Made by a program: the position numbers and the translations under genes
Notes under the pieces: generated by a model
The model's database searches: none
The model's input: only the letters and a program-made list of their open reading frames with translations
Told to the model about the DNA's origin: nothing
In this document: positions 1-5,228 of the stretch, one piece after another
How positions within the stretch are numbered: position 1 is the stretch's first letter
Layout of the letters: each line of letters opens with the position of its first letter
Assembly: GCA_020442225.1 (NCBI GenBank)
Contig: JAGRKR010000055.1
Span: 1-5,369 of the forward strand
DNA length: 5,369 nt
From: Hyphomicrobiaceae bacterium
GTDB lineage: Bacteria; Pseudomonadota; Alphaproteobacteria; Rhizobiales; Hyphomicrobiaceae
Direction of reading: 5' to 3'

Positions 1-930
1 AGCAACGACGGCTACCTGCTGCAGCACTTCAAGGAGCTGGGTGTGCCGGCGCTCGGCATCGAACCAGCGGCCAATGTCGCACGGCGTGCGATCGAGAAAG
101 GCATCGAGACGCGGGTCGCCTTCTTCGGCCGGGCCCTGGCGTCGCAGATGATCGCCGCTAACGAGCGGGCCGATCTCGTCATCGGCAACAACGTGCTGGC
201 GCAGGTGCCGGACCTCAACGATTTCGTCGCCGGCATCAAGATGATCCTGAAGCCGGACGGCGTCGCCACCCTCGAGTTCCCGCATCTCCTCCGGCTCATG
301 GACGAGAACCAGTTCGACACGATCTATCACGAGCACTTCTCGTACTTCTCGCTGATCACCATCGCGCGCATGGCGGCACAGCATGGGCTGCGGCTGTTCG
401 ATGTCGAGCAGCTCGCGACGCACGGCGGATCCTTGCGCGTCTATCTCTGTCAGCCCGGTGCGGTGCACCCGACCGCGGCGCGCGTCGCGGCGCTCATCGA
501 CGAGGAGATCGCCCGGGGCCTCGAGGATCTCGCGACCTACGCCGCATTCGGCGCGCGTGTCGCCGAGACCAAACGACGGCTGCTCGCGTTCCTGATCCAG
601 GCCAAGGACGCCGGCAAGCGCATCGTCGGCTACGGCGCGCCCGGCAAGGGCAATACGCTGCTCAACTACTGCGGAATCGGCGTCGACTTCCTCGATTTCA
701 CCGTCGACCGGAATCCCTACAAGCACGGCCGTTTCACGCCGGGCATGCACATCCCCATTCACCCCGTCGAGGCTCTCGACCAGGCGCGGCCCGACTACGT
801 GCTCATCCTGCCCTGGAACCTCAAGGACGAGATCGTCCAGCAGATGCGCCATATCGGCGAGTGGGGCGGGAGATTCGTCGTGCCTATTCCGAGCGTGCAT
901 CTCATCGATCCGAGGGAGGCAGTATCGTGA
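1..930 (+). CDS. NDP-sugar C-methyltransferase (TylC3/NovU/TcaB9-type), 5'-truncated by the window edge
   Basis: SAM-dependent enzyme expected to add a methyl group to a ring carbon (C-3 in characterised relatives) of a nucleotide-linked keto sugar in the cytosol. The frame is open from base 1; 309 residues are visible, and the family is usually about 400-420, so roughly 100 N-terminal residues, including the Cys-rich zinc-binding domain, lie outside. Residues 1-5 (SNDGY) are the SAM-binding glycine motif. Residues 109-117 (YHEHFSYFS) hold the catalytic Tyr-His-Glu-His stretch, HGGSLRVY follows, and GYGAPGKGN from about residue 210 opens the C-terminal Rossmann-like domain, which ends with WNLKDEI and GGRFVVPIP. 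Compared from memory with TcaB9 at a constant offset of 113, Asn177, Tyr222, Glu224 and His225 are kept, but His181 is Gln68. The stop overlaps the next start by 4 bases. Family assignment is secure; the sugar substrate is unknown. Confidence 0.93.
   Translation, partial: SNDGYLLQHFKELGVPALGIEPAANVARRAIEKGIETRVAFFGRALASQMIAANERADLVIGNNVLAQVPDLNDFVAGIKMILKPDGVATLEFPHLLRLMDENQFDTIYHEHFSYFSLITIARMAAQHGLRLFDVEQLATHGGSLRVYLCQPGAVHPTAARVAALIDEEIARGLEDLATYAAFGARVAETKRRLLAFLIQAKDAGKRIVGYGAPGKGNTLLNYCGIGVDFLDFTVDRNPYKHGRFTPGMHIPIHPVEALDQARPDYVLILPWNLKDEIVQQMRHIGEWGGRFVVPIPSVHLIDPREAVS
912..919 (+). promoter_or_regulatory. Ribosome binding site for the nucleotidyltransferase
   Basis: GAGGGAGG lies 7 bases before the GTG at 927, inside the last codons of the methyltransferase gene. 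It fixes the start at 927, because the in-frame ATG at 861 lies inside the upstream gene and would add 22 residues ahead of the conserved N-terminal strand. Confidence 0.75.
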
Positions 931-1754
931 AGGTGGTCCTCTTCTGCGGCGGGCTCGGCACCCGCATCCGCGAGTATTCGGAGAATGTCCCGAAGCCGAT
1001 GATCCCGGTCGGCCATCAGCCGATCCTCTGGCATCTGATGAACTATTACAGCCGCCACGGGCACACCGACTTCGTGCTCTGCCTCGGCTACAAGGCCAAC
1101 GTGATCAAGGAGTTCTTCCTCAACTACCAGCCCCACGCCTATGCCGACTGCGTCGTCTCGCGCCACGGGGCGAAGGTCGAGGTTCTCAGCGAGCCGATAC
1201 GGGACTGGCGCGTGGCGCTGATCGATACGGGCATCTGGCGCAACATCGGCCAGCGGCTGTGGTTCGTGCGCGAGCACCTGAAGGACGAGGAGATCTTCCT
1301 CGCCAACTATTCAGACGGGCTTTCAGACGTCGACCTGACGGGCATGATCGAGACGTTCAAGAAGAGCGGCAAGATCGCGAGCTTCCTCGCCGTGCGGCCA
1401 CCGCTGACCTATCACCTCGCGGACATCGACACGGACGGCCGCGTCAAGCAGTTCCGCTCGTCCGATCGTTCGGAGATCTGGATCAATGGCGGCTTCTTCA
1501 TCTTCCGCCGCGAGATCTTCGATTTCATGCGCGACGGCGAGGAGCTGGTGCTGGAGCCGTTCAGCCGCCTGATCGCTGCCGACCAGCTTCTGGCCTTCAA
1601 GCACACGGGCTTCTGGCGCTCGATGGACACGCTGCGCGACCGTCAGATGCTCGAGGACCTCGTCGAGCAGGGCAACATGCCCTGGGACGTCCGCCCGGAG
1701 AGTATCGACGCCGAGCGCACGGATGTCCTCGTCGCGGGCCACCAGCCAGCATGA
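927..1754 (+). CDS. Glucose-1-phosphate cytidylyltransferase-like sugar nucleotidyltransferase
   Basis: Predicted to join a sugar-1-phosphate to a nucleoside triphosphate, giving an NDP-sugar and pyrophosphate; the closest family I recognise is RfbF, which makes CDP-glucose. 275 residues from a GTG start (family about 257). Seen: GGLGTR at 8-13 with PKPM at 22-25 (nucleotide and phosphate binding, Lys23), PILWHLM at 32-38, LGYK at 53-56, YSDGLSD at 128-134 (Asp130, metal), WINGGFF at 185-191 and FWRSMDTLRD at 229-238 (Asp234, second metal Asp). The fold motifs fit RfbF almost position for position, but the RfbF GGRxKR stretch is NIGQRLW here and YGDG is YSDG, so CTP and glucose-1-phosphate are likely rather than certain. 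The gene overlaps its neighbours by 4 bases on both sides (GTGA, ATGA), which implies coupled translation. The last 20 residues run past the usual family end. Confidence 0.88.
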   Translation: MKVVLFCGGLGTRIREYSENVPKPMIPVGHQPILWHLMNYYSRHGHTDFVLCLGYKANVIKEFFLNYQPHAYADCVVSRHGAKVEVLSEPIRDWRVALIDTGIWRNIGQRLWFVREHLKDEEIFLANYSDGLSDVDLTGMIETFKKSGKIASFLAVRPPLTYHLADIDTDGRVKQFRSSDRSEIWINGGFFIFRREIFDFMRDGEELVLEPFSRLIAADQLLAFKHTGFWRSMDTLRDRQMLEDLVEQGNMPWDVRPESIDAERTDVLVAGHQPA

Positions 1755-2404
1755 TGCCCGTTCCCCTCGTTCAGCCGGGCGGCAGCTACTCCGTGCTCTG
1801 TCTCGGGGCCCACTCGGACGATATCGAGATCGGCGCCGGCGGCACGCTGCTCGGCTGGATCGCCTCCGGCGCCAGGCTCGACGTGACCTGGTGCGTGCTG
1901 AGTGCGCCCGGCGCCCGCAAGAGCGAGGCGCACGGCTCCGCTGCGACGCTGCTGGAGGGCGCGCGCGCAAGCCGCCTCGTGCTTCAGGAGTTCAAGGACA
2001 GCTACTTCCCCTTCGAGGGGGCGGCCATCAAGGACTGGATGGCCCAGCTCGCGCGCGAGGTGTCGCCCGACATCATCCTCACGCACAGGCGTGACGATGC
2101 ACACCAGGATCACCGCGAGGTATCTCGGCTCACCTGGAACGCTTTCCGCAACCACGTGATCCTCGAGTACGAGATTCCGAAGTGGGATGGCGACCTCGGC
2201 CAGCCCAATGCCTACGTGCCGATGACGGCCGCGATGCTGGAGCGCAAGCTGGCCCTGCTCGAGCGTCACTTCGCCAGCCAGCGCTCGAAGGATTGGTTCG
2301 ACGCCGAGACGTTCCGCGGCCTCGCCCGCTTGAGAGGCATGGAGTGCCGCGCCCCCGAGCGCTACGCCGAGGCCTTCTGGTTGCGCAAGCTTGTGGTGGG
2401 CTAG
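1751..2404 (+). CDS. PIG-L/LmbE-family zinc deacetylase
   Basis: Family members hydrolyse N-acetyl groups from sugars (GlcNAc-PI, GlcNAc-Ins, bacillithiol precursors), usually with one zinc ion. 217 residues, a normal length. Residues 20-31 (AHSDDIEIGAGG) are the N-terminal metal motif, with His21 and Asp24 as expected ligands and Asp23 as expected base; the usual AHPDD has Ser for Pro. HQDH at 118-121 supplies the third ligand, His121. The C-terminal RGMECRAPERYAEAFW is typical of the polysaccharide-cluster branch. There is no signal peptide, so it is probably cytosolic and acts on a nucleotide sugar or small precursor (inference). Two ATGs stand in tandem (1751 and 1754). The first overlaps the upstream stop as ATGA and no good ribosome binding site is visible, so translation is probably coupled. 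The stop is shared with the opposing gene. Family sure, substrate unknown. Confidence 0.9.
   Translation: MMPVPLVQPGGSYSVLCLGAHSDDIEIGAGGTLLGWIASGARLDVTWCVLSAPGARKSEAHGSAATLLEGARASRLVLQEFKDSYFPFEGAAIKDWMAQLAREVSPDIILTHRRDDAHQDHREVSRLTWNAFRNHVILEYEIPKWDGDLGQPNAYVPMTAAMLERKLALLERHFASQRSKDWFDAETFRGLARLRGMECRAPERYAEAFWLRKLVVG
2401..2404. other. Overlapping convergent stop codons (CTAG)
   Basis: The palindrome CTAG gives TAG at 2402-2404 on the + strand (end of the deacetylase) and TAG at 2403-2401 on the - strand (end of the pyruvyl transferase). The two operons meet tail to tail with a 4-base overlap. No hairpin plus T-run lies between them, so transcripts from each side are likely to run into the opposing gene. 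Confidence 0.9.
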
Positions 2405-3696
2405 AGATGCGAGAGATCGCGCTGTTCTTGCCCGCGTAGCTGCCGACGAAACTCCTCGACTTTGGCGGCTACGCGTGCGGAGAGCGTTGCGCGCGCTGCC
2501 TGCATGCACGCGAACTGAAGTTTCAATCGCTCGACATTGAGCGTCTCCACGTGCTGGCAGAAATCGCCGAGGCCGACGGCTTCCTGCAACTCGTCGTGCT
2601 TGGCCGCGTAGCCGAGCGAGATCACCGGTTTTCCCACGCGAAGCGCGCAGACGACGTTGTGGTAGCGCGTGGCGACGACGATATCCGTGTCGCTCAACTG
2701 CCGCATCAGATCGTGCAGCGAGCTGGCGGGATCGCTGACGAGCGCACCCGCACGTGGCGTGCCACGGGTCAGCGCCACACCGACGCGTTGGGCGACATCC
2801 GAGACCGCGCCGGCATCCGATCGCTCGCCGATCACCAGGCGCACCGCGTGGCCTTGCTCGATGAGCCAGCCGACGAAGTGCGCCATCTTCGCGATATAGG
2901 CGTCATAGATGTCGTCGCCATTGGCGGCGGAATGCGTCCAGCCGCGGTAGGCCATGATCCCGATGCCGACCACGAGCGGATGCGATCCCGTACGCACCGG
3001 TGACGCCGCCGGAGCGGGCAGTCTGAAAGCGATGTCCGGCACCACGGGATCGCGCGAGACGTCGAGCCCGATGCTCGCCATGTAGCGCCGCGAGGCTGGA
3101 TCGCGATACGAGCGGAAACTGGCGAGGCGGGCGGCCCACAACATGAAGCGGCGGCTGACAGGGTGGGTGATGGGGCCGGCACCGATGCACACCAGCAGCA
3201 AAGGCCGACGCGCCAGCCGCGCGGCGACCGACCACCTGAGAAGCGCATAGGGCATGGCGTGCCACGCCTCGCGAAAATCGTCGAGGATGCCGGTTCCAGG
3301 CACGATGACGACATCGAAGCGCCGCATCGTCCGGTAGGCCTCGAGGAAGCTGGCGAGGCGTCGCGCATTGCCGAGCGTCAGCAGATTGGCGAGGCGTGCC
3401 GCCGACGACTGGAATTCGGCGCCGCGCAGTTGCAGGCCCTCGATGCCGTGCGCGCTCCGGGCGATGTCGGGTGCCCAGCAGGCGCAGGCGATCTCGGCCG
3501 CGGGGTAGGCCTCGCGCAGAAAGTCGAGCATCGCCTCGAGCGAGCCTTCATTGCCGAGGTTGTGCGAGCCGAAGTTGCCGAGCAGGAGGATGCGGCGGGC
3601 GTTTTTCGCACGCGTGCTCGCGCAGGCGTCCTCGTCCGCGAAGGCCGAGGCGTGAAGGTCCGGCACGGCGCCATTTTCGCTGCGTGGAGCTGTCAC
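2401..3696 (-). CDS. Polysaccharide pyruvyl transferase family protein
   Basis: Members of this family (PF04230; CsaB, WcaK/AmsJ relatives) transfer pyruvate from phosphoenolpyruvate to hydroxyls of a glycan sugar, forming a ketal and adding negative charge. 431 residues from the GTG at 3696. Seen: an Ala-rich, probably disordered leader to about residue 33, then ILLLGNFGSHNLGNEGS (residues 36-52), the N-terminal family motif; VPGTGILDDF at about 132-141; CIGAGP at about 170-175; and the C-terminal RYHN at 344-347 followed by GKPVISLGYAAKHDE, the expected ligand-binding region. There is no signal peptide or membrane segment, so it is probably cytosolic. It follows the aminotransferase by 49 bases on the same strand and is probably co-transcribed. 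The frame stays open upstream to 3855, but that start would overlap the aminotransferase by 110 bases. Acceptor sugar unknown; some members of the family have unproven activity. Confidence 0.88.
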   Translation of the reverse strand: MTAPRSENGAVPDLHASAFADEDACASTRAKNARRILLLGNFGSHNLGNEGSLEAMLDFLREAYPAAEIACACWAPDIARSAHGIEGLQLRGAEFQSSAARLANLLTLGNARRLASFLEAYRTMRRFDVVIVPGTGILDDFREAWHAMPYALLRWSVAARLARRPLLLVCIGAGPITHPVSRRFMLWAARLASFRSYRDPASRRYMASIGLDVSRDPVVPDIAFRLPAPAASPVRTGSHPLVVGIGIMAYRGWTHSAANGDDIYDAYIAKMAHFVGWLIEQGHAVRLVIGERSDAGAVSDVAQRVGVALTRGTPRAGALVSDPASSLHDLMRQLSDTDIVVATRYHNVVCALRVGKPVISLGYAAKHDELQEAVGLGDFCQHVETLNVERLKLQFACMQAARATLSARVAAKVEEFRRQLRGQEQRDLSHL

Positions 3697-3749
3697 ATGT
3701 CCCTCCGCGCTTGCACTCGCGGAGCCTGCGCGTGGCGCGCCGCGTTCAT
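3693..3749 (-). CDS. Possible 18-residue coupling peptide between the aminotransferase and pyruvyl transferase genes
   Basis: An ATG overlaps the aminotransferase stop as ATGA (3749-3746) and opens an 18-codon frame encoding MNAARHAQAPRVQARRDM. Its TGA (3695-3693) overlaps the pyruvyl transferase GTG (3696-3694) as GTGA. The frame exactly spans the gap and contains the ribosome binding site of the next gene. It has no ribosome binding site of its own, so it could be read only by ribosomes that have just finished the aminotransferase. The peptide is Arg/Ala-rich and resembles nothing I know. It may be chance; any role would be in coupling, not as a protein. Confidence 0.18.
   Translation of the reverse strand: MNAARHAQAPRVQARRDM
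3701..3706 (-). promoter_or_regulatory. Ribosome binding site deciding the pyruvyl transferase GTG start
   Basis: On the - strand GGAGGG sits 4 bases before the GTG at 3696. No in-frame ATG lies between the aminotransferase stop and the conserved domain, and the other in-frame GTG nearby (codon 11 of this reading) has no comparable purine run. This is the main reason for choosing 3696. Confidence 0.7.
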
Positions 3750-5092
3750 TCTGCCGCCGTCGCCATCGGCTGGTTGTAGGCCCGGTAGACCGTCTCGGAC
3801 GGTCGGCCGACGAGATAACGCTCGCACCCGTCGTCAAGGGCGCGCGCATAGACACCGAGCGCGCCGTCGATCGCCTCGATGGTGCGATCGACGTCCTCAG
3901 CCTGATGGGCGTAGCTGACGACCAGCGACGGCATCAGCACGCCGCGGCGGATCGTTTCCTGCAGAAGCAACGTGCGGAAAGCCTGCGACGGCCGCCGCTC
4001 GGCATCGAGCGCGGCATAGAACAGGCAGCTCGCGCGGCCGATCACCTTGACGTGCGCATCGAGGTCATGGCGCGAGATTGCCTGCTGCATGCCCTGCCGC
4101 AGTCGCTCACCCATGGCGTGCAGATGCTCGATGACCGGCTCGTTGCCATAGATCGCCATCGTGGCCATGGCCGCCGCCAGCGCGTGCGTTTCCGCGCCAT
4201 GGGTCGTCGACAGCAGGAATACGCGCGGCTTGTCCCAGTGGTCGAGGCCGCCGAGCCGCATCAGCTCGCGCCGGCCGGCGAGTGCCGACACCGCGAAGCC
4301 ATTGCCGAGCGCCTTGCCGAAGCACGAGAGGTCCGGTGTCACGCCGTAGAGCTTCTGCGCACCGCGCGCGTGCCAGCGGAAGCCCGTAATCATCTCGTCG
4401 AAGACGAGCACGACGCCATGCGCTGCACAGAGCGCCTTCAGTCCCTCGAGATAGCCAGGGGGAGGGTCGTCGGTGCGCGCGGGCTCGAGGATGAGGGCGG
4501 CGATCTGCCCCTTGTGACGCTCCAGCAGGGCGCCGGTTGAGTCGAGGTCGCCGTACGGGAAGGATCTGGTCAACTGGCGCACGGCCTCAGGCACGCCGGC
4601 GTTGACGGGCGTCGTCCCCATGAACCAGTCGTCGGTCGAGAAGAACGGATGGTCGGCGCAAATGGCGACGAGGTCGCGCCCCGTATAGGCGCGGGCGAGG
4701 CGGATCGCAGCGGACGTCGCGTCCGAGCCGTCCTTGCAGAACTTCACCATCTCGGCGGTGTCGATCAGGCTGAGAAACTGCTCGGCGCACGCCACCTCGA
4801 TCGTACTCGGGCGCGTGAAGTTGCTGCCGTTGGCGAGCTCCTCCTTCACGCGCGCAACGACCGCTGGATAGGCATGTCCGAGGCCGACCGCGCGGTTGCC
4901 CATGCCGTACTCGATGAAGGTGTTGCCGTCGGCATCCCAAACGCGACAGCCTTGCCCGCGCACGATGAACCCGGGCGCCTCGATCGGATACTGGTCATCG
5001 CCCTTCGCGTAGGTGTGGCAACCGCCGGGAATGAGCCGGTGGGCGATGGTGCGCAGGCGGCGACTCGTATCGAAAGTATTGGATGCTGACAT
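3746..5092 (-). CDS. PLP-dependent class III aminotransferase, glutamate-1-semialdehyde aminomutase-like
   Basis: Class III (fold type I) aminotransferase with HemL-like architecture; moves an amino group using pyridoxal phosphate. 448 residues, slightly longer than HemL (about 427). Seen: IPGGCHTYAKGDDQYP at 21-36 (HemL-type N-terminus), WDADGNTFIEYGMG at 52-65, phosphate-binding DGSDATSAAIRLAR at 121-134, FDEMITGFR at 231-239 with Asp232 for the PLP ring nitrogen, FGKALGNGF at 258-266 with Schiff-base Lys260, and THGAETHALAA at 297-307. HemL has NSGTEA and CYHGH where this protein has KDGSDA and HPFFS, so the substrate pocket differs. Alphaproteobacteria normally make 5-aminolevulinate by ALA synthase, and the neighbours are sugar enzymes, so I infer a polysaccharide-related amination rather than haem synthesis. 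ATG start with AAGGAG 8 bases upstream; first gene of the leftward operon. Substrate unknown. Confidence 0.9.
   Translation of the reverse strand: MSASNTFDTSRRLRTIAHRLIPGGCHTYAKGDDQYPIEAPGFIVRGQGCRVWDADGNTFIEYGMGNRAVGLGHAYPAVVARVKEELANGSNFTRPSTIEVACAEQFLSLIDTAEMVKFCKDGSDATSAAIRLARAYTGRDLVAICADHPFFSTDDWFMGTTPVNAGVPEAVRQLTRSFPYGDLDSTGALLERHKGQIAALILEPARTDDPPPGYLEGLKALCAAHGVVLVFDEMITGFRWHARGAQKLYGVTPDLSCFGKALGNGFAVSALAGRRELMRLGGLDHWDKPRVFLLSTTHGAETHALAAAMATMAIYGNEPVIEHLHAMGERLRQGMQQAISRHDLDAHVKVIGRASCLFYAALDAERRPSQAFRTLLLQETIRRGVLMPSLVVSYAHQAEDVDRTIEAIDGALGVYARALDDGCERYLVGRPSETVYRAYNQPMATAAE
3788..3811. repeat. Overlapping hairpin and palindrome near the 3' end of the aminotransferase gene
   Basis: GACCGTC (3788-3794) and GACGGTC (3798-3804) form a perfect 7-base inverted repeat with a 3-base loop. 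It overlaps the perfect 10-base palindrome GTCGGCCGAC (3802-3811). Both lie in codons for VGRPSETV, about 40 bases before the aminotransferase stop and about 90 bases before the next start. There is no T-run, so it is not an intrinsic terminator. It may only reflect G+C-rich coding sequence. Confidence 0.45.
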
Positions 5093-5100
5093 CTGCTGGG

Positions 5101-5106
5101 CTCCTT
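5101..5106 (-). promoter_or_regulatory. Ribosome binding site for the aminotransferase
   Basis: On the - strand AAGGAG lies 8 bases before the ATG at 5092, a standard arrangement that supports this start; the conserved HemL-type N-terminal motif begins about 20 residues later. Confidence 0.75.
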
Positions 5107-5207
5107 GCTGGCCGCTCGGGTCCGTGCCGTTCGTGTCGGCCCCGCGCTACCGCTCTCAAACAAGCTTCCCCGATGATGCCGAACCGCCGCAATCAATCCG
5201 GAGGGCT

Positions 5208-5228
5208 AGGTATGGCAGCAGGATACCT
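5208..5228. promoter_or_regulatory. Operator-like dyad AGGTAT-N9-ATACCT
   Basis: A perfect 6-base inverted repeat with a 9-base centre, relatively A/T-rich in a G+C-rich setting, 116 bases upstream of the aminotransferase start. It covers the ATG of the doubtful rightward frame at 5212. The size fits a dimeric regulator site, but there is no independent evidence of binding. Confidence 0.2.

Noticed and set aside
861..926. Extension of the nucleotidyltransferase to an upstream ATG at 861
   Set aside because: It lies inside the methyltransferase gene, lacks a ribosome binding site and adds 22 unconserved residues; GTG at 927 has a clear site and begins directly at the conserved strand before GGLGTR.
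1259..1750. Long in-frame extension of the deacetylase back to 1259
   Set aside because: The extra sequence is an Arg-rich out-of-frame reading of the nucleotidyltransferase; the family motif begins right after the ATG at 1751.
1323..2509. Long - strand frames opposite the nucleotidyltransferase and deacetylase
   Set aside because: Antisense shadows typical of G+C-rich genes; no motifs, and they cross the well-defined convergent gene junction.
3697..3855. Extension of the pyruvyl transferase to an ATG at 3855
   Set aside because: It would overlap the aminotransferase by 110 bases, adds low-complexity residues only, and GTG at 3696 has a strong ribosome binding site.
3163..4540. Long + strand frames opposite the pyruvyl transferase and aminotransferase genes
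   Set aside because: Arg/Ala/His-rich antisense shadows without family motifs; the - strand genes in the same place have unambiguous motifs.
3746..5092. Naming the aminotransferase hemL
   Set aside because: Key motif positions differ from true aminomutases and the neighbours are sugar enzymes; the symbol would imply an unsupported haem function.
5107..5211. Sigma-70 or sigma-54 promoter for the leftward operon
   Set aside because: TTGATT and TTGTTT hexamers exist on the - strand, but no acceptable -10 lies at the right spacing, and no GG/GC sigma-54 pair fits.
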